Shown here in pieces: positions 45,122 to 55,672 of a stretch of 64,000 bases of DNA (its first letter is position 1; the number at the start of each line of letters is the position of its first letter). The translations under genes were made by a program, and so were the position numbers. The DNA lies in NCBI RefSeq assembly GCF_003286085.1, contig NW_020825708.1, positions 112,025 through 176,024 of the forward strand, read 5' to 3'. Origin of the DNA: Drosophila persimilis. Lineage: Eukaryota; Arthropoda; Insecta; Diptera; Drosophilidae. The notes beneath the pieces were generated by a model. The model saw only the letters and a program-made list of their open reading frames with translations. It was not told the origin of the DNA and did not search any database.

Positions 45122-46327
45122 AAAATGGAGTAAATGTTGTTAAACATACAGGTATGTTGGATATACCTGTAGTCAAATTCCAAGCATACAGTGTAGATGC
45201 TAGGAACAAAAATAATTATCGATTATGGCATGAGAGGTTGGGGCATATAAGCAATGCAAAATTGCTTGAAATAAAGAATAATAATTTATTTAATGACAGT
45301 AATCTTCTTGTTAATTTAAAAATATCAAATGAAGTTTGTGAGTCATGTTTAAATGGGAAACAGGCTAGGTTGCCATTTAAGCAATCTAAAGATAAAAGTT
45401 ATATAAAACGACCCTTGTTTGTAATACATTCAGATGTATGTGGCCCCATTAAACCAGTTACACTAGACGATAAAAATTATTTTGTGATCTTCGTAGATCA
45501 ATTTACACATTATTGTGTAACCTATTTGTTAAAATATAAATCAGATGTATTCAATGTATTTAAAGATTTTGTAGCAAAGAGCGAGGCTCATTTTAATTTC
45601 AAGATTGTCAATTTGTACATTGACAACGGTAGAGAATACTTGTCGAATGAAATGCGTGAGTTCTGCGTTAATAAAGGAATAAGTTATCATTTGACAGTGC
45701 CACATACACCTCAGTTGAATGGTGTTTCGGAGCGAATGATAAGAACCATTACAGAGAAAGCTCGTGCTATGGTAAATGGTGCAAAATTAGACAAAAGTTT
45801 TTGGGGTGAAGCTGTGCTAACTGCAACATATCTAATCAACAGAATTCCAAGCAAAGCACTTGGTGATTGTAAAATGACCCCATATGAGCTGTGGCACAAT
45901 AGAAAGCCCAATTTAAAATTTTTAAGAGTGTTCGGTTCAACCGTGTATGTGCACAACAAAATTAAAAAAATAAATTTGATGAAAAATCATTCAAAGCTAT
46001 CTTGTTAGGGTATGAACAAAATGGACTCAAATTGTGGGATGTCATTAAAGGAAAAGTTATTGTTGCAAGAGATGTTGTCGTAGACGAGACTAATATGCTT
46101 TATTCTAGAAACAGATTTCCCGAAAGAGAGTAAGGAAAGAAGTCAACAAGAATTCCTGAATGAGAGTAAGGAATCTGATCAGCTTAATTTCCCGAATTAT
46201 ATAATTATATATCCCGAATGAGAGTAAGGATTGTGAAAAAGCTGATCAGCCAGATAATTGTCGTGAAGAAAATAAGGATACTAATATAATTAGTAGAAAA
46301 AGTGAGAGGTTAAAGTCTAAGCCGAAG
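45122..46327 (+). pseudogene. pol: Copia-like integrase and linker (right copy)
   Basis: Same domain as 29499-30262 but with the ten codons retained (RTITEKARAMVNGAKLDK) and no stop at the PNL position. A one-base loss after KIKK (about 45970) shifts the frame and ends it at 46008. The following spacer repeats the broken GAATGAGAGTAAGGA/TTATATAATTATATA linker of the left copy. Confidence 0.92.
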
Positions 46328-46822
46328 GTGTCTTATAAAGATCATGATAAAAGCTTTAACAAATTTATATTAAATGCCCATATAATGTTTGATGAAGTTC
46401 CAAATTCTTTTGATGAAATAAATTTTAGGAATGATAAATCTGATTGGGAGGAGGCAATAAATACAGAGTTAAATGCCCATGAAATTAATAACACCTGGAC
46501 AATTATAAAGAAGCCAGAAAACAAAAATATTGTAGACAGTAGATGGGTATTTTCCATTAAATATAATGAACTAGGAGTCCCAATAAAATACAAAGCTAGA
46601 CTGGTTGCAAGAGGATTTACTCAAAAGTACCAAGTAGACTATGAAGAAACATTTGCTGCCGTTGCTAGAATTGCCAGTTTTAGGTTCGTACTATCATTGG
46701 CAGTCCAGTTTAATTTGAAAGTCCATCAGATGGATGTTAAAACAGCTTTGCTCAATGGTACATTAAGTGAGGAGATATATATGCGGCCTCTTCAGGGCGT
46801 ATTATGCGGTGCTGGGCATGTA
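46328..46822 (+). pseudogene. pol: Copia-like RT, N-terminal part (right copy)
   Basis: The same RVT_2 segment as 30689-31190, with changes F-to-L in MDVKTALLNG and P-to-A in EETFAAVA at normally conserved positions. It is cut at 46822 (CGAGHV) by the gypsy-type element. Confidence 0.92.
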
Positions 46823-47354
46823 AGTTAACGTACCCAATTCCATTGAGCTCTTATACGAGTTGTAAACAATCTTTGGTTTTCCAAAACGAAAACAATTTCA
46901 ATCTTGGGCCTCCGCCTAATTGATTTCTAAGATGTACAATCTCAAGCGCCCCCGCCGCAATCCCAATCTTTGACACTCGCCTAAATGGAAAACCAATGTT
47001 TGCCCACACCCGGCTTCTCATAAACAATCTCACTCCCGGCTTTCTGCAGATCCTGCACTTTAGGCCTTTTACAGTTCTCTCTTTGGTTGACGAAATCCAA
47101 TACTCGGGATGGCGAAATCAATTGAAATGTTTATAGAAAAACGATTCCCGAAAGGGATCAACGATGCAAAGATCAGAAAGTTCAAATCAGTCTTGATCCA
47201 GCAGCGACACCGCAAAGTCTAGCTAAATATTAAGATCGCGCAATCCCTTGGCCCGGAATTCCTTTGTGACCCTCTACTTAAATCTATATCAGTGAAGTTC
47301 GAAGTAAAATAAAAACTTTTTAAAAACACAATCCGCTACCGCAGTTGTTTAATT
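46823..47354 (+). repeat. Gypsy-type element 5' LTR
   Basis: 532 bp. A TGGCGCCCAACGTG primer-binding site complementary to the 3' end of a tRNA-Lys starts on its last T (47354). AAATAAAAAC near 47310 may serve as polyadenylation signal. Confidence 0.95.
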
Positions 47355-47983
47355 GGCGCCCAACGTGTGGCGACGTTGTATAAAAAACACCGAATGATAA
47401 AAGTGTTGCGTCGTGCCGAAACCCGAAGGACAATTAATTAATGGAATAAATCCTTCAAATTTAAAAACGCGGAGTGACTGTGTGATATAAGATAAAAAAA
47501 AGTGAGATAAAAAGGAAACAAACCGGAGCTTAGGGAGTGCAAAAATAAATACAAATACAAATACAAATACAAATACAAATACAAATACAAATACAAATAA
47601 AATTCAAAATACAAATAAAACAAAAAGCTAATCAAGGCAATTCGTAAATACAAAAAAAACCAAAGAAACCCAAAGTTTTTAAAAAACAAAACCAACAAAA
47701 CCGACAAAACCAAAATACAAAGAAAGTGAAACGATCAGCGAAGCCAAAGAAGGAAGACCCCCAGAAGACCCAGTCAAACAAATTCAGTCAAAGAAATTTA
47801 AGAAGGAAGACCCGTTCGAAGACCTGTCAGACAAATCAAGAAGGAAGAACCGTTCGAAGATCTGCCAAACTAAGAAGGACGACCCCTACCGGATATTTCG
47901 TGAGCAAGAGTTGCATTAATAAATATATAAGTTCAATTAGGTTATATAAGATTATAAAAACTAACATATAAGAAAAATTAAAA
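47355..47983 (+). other. Gypsy-type element leader with a TACAAA hexamer repeat
   Basis: Contains about ten ACAAAT/TACAAA hexamers (47549-47610) and an A-rich, repetitive stretch with recurring GGAAGACC and AAGAAGGAAGA motifs (47745-47890). No ATG-started gag frame of normal length opens here. Confidence 0.75.
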
Positions 47984-48457
47984 GTGGATCAGCTAACTTT
48001 AGATTTTGAAAAACTAAAAATGATTAACTCTCAAGCAAGGACCGATCTCACAGCAGATCTGGTCAAACAATTGATAGCACTTCAAATTTCACAAGTACAA
48101 GAGCAAATTGTAAATTTAAAACAACAAATAGAAACTAAATCCGATCAGGTATCAGATTATCAGGCAGAAACAATAGACGAATCGATACAAATCCGGAACC
48201 GACAGAACAGCAATCAATTCAGGGGAAATAATAACAATAGAAATTATCGGGAGAATACTAACGGTTATTATAGGAGAAATAATAACAATTATAGCCAAGC
48301 CCAGCATTTTAGGGCAAACGTAGTACCGAATAATCAGTCTAACGACAATCAAGCGCAGAAACGAAAGCTAAACGAAATGTCGGAACAACCGGCTAATAAA
48401 GCAATGAGGATAAATAACATTGAGGAGGATAATTTTTTAGATCAGCCCCCGAAGTAG
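47984..48457 (+). pseudogene. gag: Truncated gag, C-terminal part only
   Basis: The open frame begins without ATG at the usual place (GTGGATCAGCTAAC); the first ATG is 12 codons in. It encodes about 155 residues: a short coiled-coil-like segment (VQEQIVNLKQQIETKSDQ) and an Asn/Arg-rich tail (QNSNQFRGNNNNRNYRENTN), which is the end of a 17.6-group gag. The capsid-like core, normally about 250 residues, is missing. The pol frame overlaps downstream and would need a frameshift. Confidence 0.75.
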
Positions 48458-48509
48458 GTCTGCCCTACCTAAAAAGAGTAGACAAAAAATAAACAGAGAA
48501 TTAAAAGTT

Positions 48510-51500
48510 TTGATAGATACGGGAGCAACTTCCTGTTATATAAAAAAAGGAATTTACGACAATAAAAAAGAATTACCAATTTATAAGAAAGTTGCTACAG
48601 TGAATGGGTTTTCAATAATTAAATATTTCCATAATATAACAATTTTCAACACAAAGCAAGTGTTTTATGAAATAGATGGAATGGAGGCAGATTTACTAAT
48701 AGGATTTAACCTATTAAAGAAAATCGGAGCGGTTATTAATACAGGAAAGGGGACTTTAAGTTATAAAGACAATGAGGAGAAACTAATATATGACGAGGTC
48801 CTTTCTTTAAACAAATTAACCTTTATAGAAGGAAAAACCATCCTTCCGTTGAAGGAATATATAATAAAAAAATATTTTGAAGAAGAAAAAGAAATAAAAA
48901 GCGATTCAGTAAAGGTAGAAGGAAGTTTATATAGCTTGGGATCAAAAAATCCTGAGCACGCCGACGAAGAATTATCCGTCAATAGTTTGGGATTCAAATA
49001 TCCTGAACCCGCCGTCGTTGAATTATCCGACATCCAAAGTTTTAATAGTTTGGGATTAAAATATCCTGAGCACGCCGTCGTTGAATTATCCGACACTAAA
49101 AGTTCGAATAGTTTGGGATTAAAGAATCCTGAACACGCCGTCGTTGAATTATCCGACAATGAACAATTTAAAAGTTTGGGATGCAAAAATCCTGAACGCG
49201 CCGTCGTAGAAATATCCGACATTCAAAATTATGCAAATTCTGAATTGAAAAAAATGAAATTGTATAACACAATAACCTACAAAGAGGACAATTTAGAAAA
49301 TCTCAGAGAGAAAATGGTATCTATCATCGAAGAAGACCATGCCAATATAAATTTACAGATACCGTTCAGAACGGATATAAAAGGAGAGATTAACACTGAA
49401 CATGATAGACCGGTATATGGCAAGCAGTATCCATATGCTTATTCGGTTAACGATTTCGTTAATAACGAAATAAGTAAAATGTTAGATCAAGGTATAATCA
49501 GACCTAGTAAAAGCCCATATAATTCACCGGTAATAGTAGTACCAAAGAAGGGAGTAAATGAGGACGGAACTCCTAAGCATAGATTAGTAATAGACTTTAA
49601 GAAACTTAATGAAAACACTATACCGGATAGATACCCTATGCAAGATCCTTCAGTAATCCTTGCCAATTTAGGTAAAGCGAAATATTTCTCGGCCATTGAT
49701 TTAGAGTCAGGTTTCTATCAGATTTTAATGAGGGAATCAGATATTGAAAAAACATCTTTTTCCATAAATAACGGCAAATATGAATTTCTAAGAATGCCTA
49801 TGGGATTGACGAACGCTCCCAGAATTTTCCAAAGGGCAATGGACGATATACTTAGAGAACAAGTTGGGAAAACTTGTCACGTCTATATGGACGATATAAT
49901 AATATTTTCAAAAACTATAGAACAACATTATAAAGATCTAATTCATATAATTCAGATATTGCAAAACGCTAACATGAAAATTTCACTAGAAAAGTCTAAA
50001 TTCTTTCAATTAGAAACCAAATTTCTGGGATACATTGTTTCCCAAAATATCATTAAAACAGATCCAGACAAAATCTCCACAATACAAAACTATCCAATTC
50101 CTAAAAATATCAGAGAGCTACGTAGCTTCTTAGGACTAACGGGGTATTACAGAAAATTTGTCCGAAATTATGCCACAATTGCCAAACCTTTAACAAAATA
50201 TCTGAGCGGAGTAAATGGGAAACTTTCACGAAGGGCATCCAAGAAAACATTAATACAGCTGGATGAACCAGCAATTGGAGCATTTAATAATTTAAAGGAC
50301 AGTTTAATAGCACATATTGAATTAGTACAACCAGATTACAATAAAAAATTCACATTAACCACAGATGCATCGGACATAGCAATAGGTGCAGTTTTGTCGA
50401 AAGATGGGAATCCCATAACATTTATTTCTAAAACTTTAAGTAAAACCGAGCAATTATATGCTACTAATAAAAAAGAATTATTAGCTATTGTATGGGCATT
50501 AAAAAATTTGCGAAATTATTTATACGGAGTGAGTGGAATTGAAATACATACAGATCACCAACCTTTGTCCTTTGCAATGTCGCAAAAAAATCCAAATGTT
50601 GAAATGAAACGTTGGTATTACTTCATAGAAAGTTTCACACCAAAAATCATTTATAAGCCAGGCTCAACTAACGTAGTAGCGGACGCGTTATCTCGGATTA
50701 AAATAAATCATATGACAGATAGTGATGTCGACCAGACAGAATCAGAATCAGACATAAATACTCAGCATTCAGCAGAGAGTAGTTTTGAAAACGTCATTCA
50801 AGAGACTAGCAAGCCTCTAAACCAATTTAAACAGCAGCTACTATTAGCGCAAGGGAGATTCACAGTTCATGAGTTAGTAAGAGTTTATGAAAATACCCGA
50901 CATATTATTGAATTTGATACGGTTGACAATCTGCTAATCATTTTAAAAGAATTTATTCAGCCTCACTTAACCACAGGAATACACTGCACTTTAGAAGATT
51001 TATACCTTATCCAAAATAAGCTAAAGGAAAACTTCATAAATAAATTTCTCTTCACGAGAAAGTTCCTCCAAGATGTAGTAAATTCAGAAGATAAAGCTAT
51101 AATTATAGAAGAAACACATTGCAGAGCCCATAGAGGACTAGACGAAAATTACAAACAAATAACTAAGCTGTATTATTGGCCAAACCTGCACAAAAAATTA
51201 AAAGAATATATAAAAAATTGTGAGATCTGTAACAAAAACAAATATCAGAGACACCCTGTAAAAATTCCAATTGGGGAAGCTCCCATTCCAGCAAAAGAAG
51301 GAGATCAATTACACTTAGACATATACTATGCCCAAAACCTAACATTCATAACTTGTATAGATTCTTATTCTAAATACTTGGTGGTCAAGGAAATTCAAAG
51401 TAAATTAAACATTGAAAATAAGGTAATGGAAATTTTGCAACACTTTCCGTTAGCAACATCATTAATGACTGACAACGAACCAAGCTTTACTTCAGCACAA

Positions 51501-51980
51501 TTTAGATCATTCATACAAAGAAGTAACTTAACTATTTATTATGCTGATCCCAGACACAGCACCTCAAATGGTCAGGTAGAAAGGGTACATTCCACACTAA
51601 CAGAAATAGCGCGGTGCATCAAGGATGAACTAAATCTAACAGATTATTCAGAAATAATAATAAGGGCGGCACTGAAATATAACCTGACGATACATTCAAC
51701 GACCAATCAAATGCCATATGACATATTGTATAACAAAATAGAACACAAACATAATCCAATATTACTTAAGGAAGCTCAGACCAAAATGCTTAAGCTACAT
51801 AACAAAGATAGAAGAGAAAAAGATTATAAAATAGGAGAAGTAGTCTATGAAAAGAAATTCGGGGAAAGAAATAAACTTCAATCCCGATACAAAAAGCAGG
51901 TAGTTAAGGAAAATCGACCGAATAAAATTATAATCAACAATAGAAACAGAATTATACATAAAGATAACATCAAATATTAA
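48510..51980 (+). CDS. pol: Gypsy-type pol: protease, RT, RNase H, integrase (at least 1,156 residues)
   Basis: The protease active site DTGA is at residues 3-6 and the real frame probably extends upstream by frameshift from gag, so 48510 is not a true start. Residues 142-240 hold five copies of a 21-residue repeat (SLGLKYPEHAVVELSDTKSS). RT follows with YFSAIDLESGFYQI and catalytic YMDD at 459-462, then RNase H (TLTTDASDIAIGAVLS), an integrase zinc region (HCRAHRGL ... CEICNKNK), an integrase core with LHLDIYY, MTDNEPSF and SNGQVERVH, and a GPY/F-like tail. The frame is uninterrupted. Confidence 0.93.
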   Translation: MIDTGATSCYIKKGIYDNKKELPIYKKVATVNGFSIIKYFHNITIFNTKQVFYEIDGMEADLLIGFNLLKKIGAVINTGKGTLSYKDNEEKLIYDEVLSLNKLTFIEGKTILPLKEYIIKKYFEEEKEIKSDSVKVEGSLYSLGSKNPEHADEELSVNSLGFKYPEPAVVELSDIQSFNSLGLKYPEHAVVELSDTKSSNSLGLKNPEHAVVELSDNEQFKSLGCKNPERAVVEISDIQNYANSELKKMKLYNTITYKEDNLENLREKMVSIIEEDHANINLQIPFRTDIKGEINTEHDRPVYGKQYPYAYSVNDFVNNEISKMLDQGIIRPSKSPYNSPVIVVPKKGVNEDGTPKHRLVIDFKKLNENTIPDRYPMQDPSVILANLGKAKYFSAIDLESGFYQILMRESDIEKTSFSINNGKYEFLRMPMGLTNAPRIFQRAMDDILREQVGKTCHVYMDDIIIFSKTIEQHYKDLIHIIQILQNANMKISLEKSKFFQLETKFLGYIVSQNIIKTDPDKISTIQNYPIPKNIRELRSFLGLTGYYRKFVRNYATIAKPLTKYLSGVNGKLSRRASKKTLIQLDEPAIGAFNNLKDSLIAHIELVQPDYNKKFTLTTDASDIAIGAVLSKDGNPITFISKTLSKTEQLYATNKKELLAIVWALKNLRNYLYGVSGIEIHTDHQPLSFAMSQKNPNVEMKRWYYFIESFTPKIIYKPGSTNVVADALSRIKINHMTDSDVDQTESESDINTQHSAESSFENVIQETSKPLNQFKQQLLLAQGRFTVHELVRVYENTRHIIEFDTVDNLLIILKEFIQPHLTTGIHCTLEDLYLIQNKLKENFINKFLFTRKFLQDVVNSEDKAIIIEETHCRAHRGLDENYKQITKLYYWPNLHKKLKEYIKNCEICNKNKYQRHPVKIPIGEAPIPAKEGDQLHLDIYYAQNLTFITCIDSYSKYLVVKEIQSKLNIENKVMEILQHFPLATSLMTDNEPSFTSAQFRSFIQRSNLTIYYADPRHSTSNGQVERVHSTLTEIARCIKDELNLTDYSEIIIRAALKYNLTIHSTTNQMPYDILYNKIEHKHNPILLKEAQTKMLKLHNKDRREKDYKIGEVVYEKKFGERNKLQSRYKKQVVKENRPNKIIINNRNRIIHKDNIKY
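48933..49230 (+). repeat. In-frame 63-bp tandem repeat inside pol
   Basis: Five units, each coding SLGxKxPEHAVVELSDxxxxN, lie between protease and RT. The first unit is shorter (17 codons) and the last diverges at its end. Bases as well as residues are conserved (CCTGAGCACGCCGTCGTTGA), so the expansion is recent. Confidence 0.93.
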
Positions 51981-51996
51981 ATATTTTTTCCAGAAA

Positions 51997-53418
51997 ATGT
52001 ATGCGAATATACTAATACTGACTTTTGTTATATTGACGACTTCGGAAGTAATTGACTATACGCATAGTGACTATCTATTGCTCAAAGACGACAGAGACGT
52101 TTACACTTATGAAACATACGCTGAACTTTTCCATATTACTAATTTGAGTTTTTATAGAGAGATAATTGATAAAGAATCCAAATATGTCAACAAATCAATT
52201 AATTCAGACGATGAGTGGGAAATATCAATGGACTTAAGTCTATTAAAATTAATGATTTCAGAATTAGTTCCAAAACGGAAAGAAAGGGGAATAAATGAAT
52301 TAGGTACCATTTGGAAATGGATAGCAGGCAGCCCTGATCATGACGAATTTTTGAAAATACAAAATAAAGTAAATGAATTAACTGAAAATAATAATAAACA
52401 ATTTGTAATAAATTCCAAATTTTTCAAAGAAATTGAATTGCTATCAAATTCATTAAAAAATGTCATCTTCAATGAAGAAACGATACTGAGAAAGCATCGT
52501 TTAAAATTAATAACTTTTGACCTACTAAATTTAGTTGATACCATAACCCTCTTAAAAGTAAACATTTTCAATACAAAAATTTTAAATAAAAACGAAATAG
52601 AGGACATTTATAAGCATGAAAAACATAATGTTGAACTGTCTGATCTGTTGGACATTGCAACGGTTAAAATAATTCGAAATGCAGATTTAATAATCATTTA
52701 CATAAAATATCCTCAAATTAAAGATATTTGCAAGTTTTACCATGCAAGAGCCATCTCACAAAATGATGGAATGTTAGTTATAAGTGAAAAAGTTTGTGAA
52801 TGTAAGGAGAAATACTATTTAATGAATAATTTTAAAAGTGAAACTTTTAACAATTACGCACAAATAAATTTAAAGAGTACCTGTTTCACCAATTTACTTA
52901 ATGGCTTTAAAGCCAACTGCACTAAAAAAAGGGGAAAAAACAAAGAAATAGACATCATTCAGGATGGTGCCATATTAGTTTCAGGCAAAAATATCGTAGA
53001 CAATACTACTTTGTTAGGATCGTATCTCCTTATATTCAACAACACAATTGTAATAAATAATATAACCCACATAAATGATAAGGGTAAAATTCTAAAATAT
53101 ATATCGCATCATAGATATAGCGATTTTGAATTAGTTGATTATATACAATCGAATGATAAGCAATTTTCTTTTGATAATGTTAATATTTTAAATCCCCTTA
53201 TAACATTAGGTAATACGGCCTTACCATTAACAACATTATTTTTAATCATTTTGATATTGTTAATGTTATTTTACTTCGGCTATAAATTAACCAAATTTGT
53301 ACTTATTAAATCAATAAGAATACCGTCAGAAGAAATAGTGGAAAGCAACATTCAAATACTGTCAGAAGAAATTAGAGCTCTATCAGAACTTCAAAATGTA
53401 TCGGGACGAAACATTTAA
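51997..53418 (+). CDS. env: Gypsy-type env, 473 residues, open
   Basis: Starts 16 bp after pol. It has an N-terminal hydrophobic signal (residues 1-16), a basic cleavage-type site RKER at 94-97 followed by GINELGTIWKWIAGSPDHDE, and a membrane anchor near 405-430 (LTTLFLIILILLMLF) with a cytoplasmic tail of about 45 residues. These are features of errantivirus Env proteins, which lie in the membrane and resemble baculovirus fusion proteins. No stop or frameshift is seen. Expression in errantiviruses is from a spliced RNA; I could not place the acceptor. Confidence 0.9.
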   Translation: MYANILILTFVILTTSEVIDYTHSDYLLLKDDRDVYTYETYAELFHITNLSFYREIIDKESKYVNKSINSDDEWEISMDLSLLKLMISELVPKRKERGINELGTIWKWIAGSPDHDEFLKIQNKVNELTENNNKQFVINSKFFKEIELLSNSLKNVIFNEETILRKHRLKLITFDLLNLVDTITLLKVNIFNTKILNKNEIEDIYKHEKHNVELSDLLDIATVKIIRNADLIIIYIKYPQIKDICKFYHARAISQNDGMLVISEKVCECKEKYYLMNNFKSETFNNYAQINLKSTCFTNLLNGFKANCTKKRGKNKEIDIIQDGAILVSGKNIVDNTTLLGSYLLIFNNTIVINNITHINDKGKILKYISHHRYSDFELVDYIQSNDKQFSFDNVNILNPLITLGNTALPLTTLFLIILILLMLFYFGYKLTKFVLIKSIRIPSEEIVESNIQILSEEIRALSELQNVSGRNI

Positions 53419-53428
53419 GAATGGGGGG

Positions 53429-53960
53429 AGTTAACGTACCCAATTCCATTGAGCTCTTATACGAGTTGTAAACAATCTTTGGTTTTCCAAAACGAAAACA
53501 ATTTCAATCTTGGGCCTCCGCCTAATTGATTTCTAAGATGTACAATCTCAAGCGCCCCCGCCGCAATCCCAATCTTTGACACTCGCCTAAATGGAAAACC
53601 AATGTTTGCCCACACCCGGCTTCTCATAAACAATCTCACTCCCGGCTTTCTGCAGATCCTGCACTTTAGGCCTTTTACAGTTCTCTCTTTGGTTGACGAA
53701 ATCCAATACTCGGGATGGCGAAATCAATTGAAATGTTTATAGAAAAACGATTCCCGAAAGGGATCAACGATGCAAAGATCAGAAAGTTCAAATCAGTCTT
53801 GATCCAGCAGCGACACCGCAAAGTCTAGCTAAATATTAAGATCGCGCAATCCCTTGGCCCGGAATTCCTTTGTGACCCTCTACTTAAATCTATATCAGTG
53901 AAGTTCGAAGTAAAATAAAAACTTTTTAAAAACACAATCCGCTACCGCAGTTGTTTAATT
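53429..53960 (+). repeat. Gypsy-type element 3' LTR
   Basis: Preceded by the polypurine tract AATGGGGGG (53420-53428). It has the same 532 bp as the 5' LTR. Confidence 0.95.
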
Positions 53961-55085
53961 TGTATGCAAACTGAACAAAGCCATTTATGGGCTCAAACAA
54001 GCAGCTAGATGCTGGTTTCAAGTATTTGAGCAAGCATTGAAAGAATTCGATTTTGTAAACTCTCCCGTGGATCGTTGCATATATATTCTTGATAGAGGTG
54101 ACATAAAGAAAAACATATATGTATTATTATATGTTGATGATGTAGTAATAGCGACAAGGGATATGGATAGAATGAATAATTCAAAAATTATTTAAGCGAA
54201 AGATTTAGAATGACTGACTTAAATGAGATAAAACATTTTATCGGTATCAGAGTAGAAATGTTTGAAGACAAAATATATTTGAGTCAAGCTGCATATGTAA
54301 AAAGAATTTTAAATAAATTTAACATGGATAGTTGCAATTCAGTCAGTACTCCATTACTAAATAAACTAAATTATGAGTTACTTAACTCAGATGAAGACTG
54401 CAATGCTCCATGTCGTAACCTTATTGGCTGTTTAATGTACATAATGCTGTGTACACGACCAGATTTAGCTACCGCTGTAAATATCTTGAGTAGATATAGT
54501 AGCAAGAACAATGCTGAGTTATGGCAATGTTTAAAAAGGGTTATTAGATATTTAAAGGGAACTATTGATATGAAGCTTATATTTAAAAAGAATACATCAT
54601 TTGAAAATACATTAGTTGGCTATGTAGACTCCGATTGGGGTAGTAATGAGATTGATAGAAAAAGTACAACGGGTTATTTGTTTAAAATGTTCGATTCCAA
54701 TTTAATTTGTTGGAATACAAAAAGACAGAATTCAGTGGCAGCTTCATCAACTGAAGCTGAATATATGGCCCTATTTGAAGCTGTAAGAGAAGCTTTATGG
54801 CTAAAGTCTCTTCTAAAAAGTATTAATCTTAAACTCGACAGACCCATTAAAATTTATGAAGACAACCAAGGCTGTATTAGCATTGCAAATAATCCCTCAT
54901 GTCATAAAAGAGCAAAGCATATTGATATAAAATATCATTTTTCAAGAGAACAGATAGAAACTAATGAGATTTCTCTTGAGTATATTAATACAGACAACCA
55001 ACTTGCTGACATCTTCACGAAGCCACTACCTGCTGGAAGATTTGCGGAACTGCGGAACAAATTAGGACAACTACAAGAAGAATGA
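53961..55085 (+). pseudogene. pol: Copia-like RT C-terminus and RNase H (right copy)
   Basis: Continues from the target site with CKLNKAIYGLKQAARCWFQV and YVLLYVDDVVIATRD. A one-base loss at about 54180 breaks the frame, which reopens at 54210 (MTDLNEIKHFIGIRVEMFED) and runs to the stop at 55085 (LADIFTKPLPAGRF). This copy has no DINE in RT and no BEL insertion at EDNQGC, giving the empty sites for both. Confidence 0.93.
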
Positions 55086-55423
55086 TTCCAATTTAATGAA
55101 AACATGAACATGAAGCTTTATTAACGAATTTATTACATTAATTCATATTTAATTTTTTTTTTTGATTTGAACCAAAAGAACCAATGAATTGTTAAAGTAA
55201 TTTAATTTTATGTTAATCTAATTTTAAAGTGATCTGATCGGGTTTTTCTGGGTTTTCCCCGTATCCTTAGAGCAAATGATAGATCACATAACACTTCCCA
55301 GAATGCACACCAACCACATTAGAATAACAATTGAATGTTACCTTTCTGATTTAATGATGAAAACTTTTTTATATTTTTTTATTTTTATGATTTTGATAAT
55401 TAATGTTATTTTTGAGGGGGGCG
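55086..55423 (+). other. Copia-like 3' non-coding region and polypurine tract
   Basis: AT-rich, with no gene. It matches 42190-42527 and ends in GAGGGGGGCG next to the LTR. Confidence 0.85.
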
Positions 55424-55672
55424 TGTTGGAATACGCCTATTCCCACATTCAAATAATAACATTAAATAATATTATCGATATGTTAGGTATTATTATTATG
55501 AGTTAGTCTGGTCACACTTGAAGTGTCGACGCTCTCTCTTCTTTTGTGATCTCAAGTGTGTGGACCGGTGTTGCAGCAAAAAGTAATCAAGAAATACATA
55601 AATAATCTTTAAAGAAAAACATAACTTGGTACTGTCTTCCGTTTACTAATTGTCATAGCCAGTCTACCAATA
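55424..55672 (+). repeat. Copia-like 3' LTR (right copy)
   Basis: 249 bp, the same termini as 42528-42776, with a few differences (for example CATTCAAATAATAAC against CATTGAAATAATAAT). The flank after it (GAGTG) would be the target duplicate, but the left partner is lost. Confidence 0.92.

Larger units (their letters stand above)
46823..53960 (+). mobile_element. Gypsy-type element of the 17.6/297/ZAM sort with env, identical LTRs
   Basis: 7,138 bp with 532-bp LTRs (46823-47354, 53429-53960) that I find identical by eye. The 4-bp target duplication TGTA is perfect (46819-46822, 53961-53964), and the empty site GGGCATGTATGCAAAC is in the left copia at about 31176. LTR termini are AGTTAACG...TTTAATT, a form seen in the 17.6/297 group. 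Pol and env are open, but gag is truncated. It appears to be the youngest insertion in the window. Confidence 0.95.
42528..55672 (+). mobile_element. Copia-like element, right copy (two LTRs, two insertions)
   Basis: LTR 42528-42776, gag-protease from 42898, pol to 55085, LTR 55424-55672. It is interrupted by a DINE (44032-45121) and a gypsy-type element (46823-53960). Without these it would be about 5.1 kb, the usual copia size. Frame breaks near 45970 and 54180 leave it non-functional. It ends inside a BEL fragment. Confidence 0.93.
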
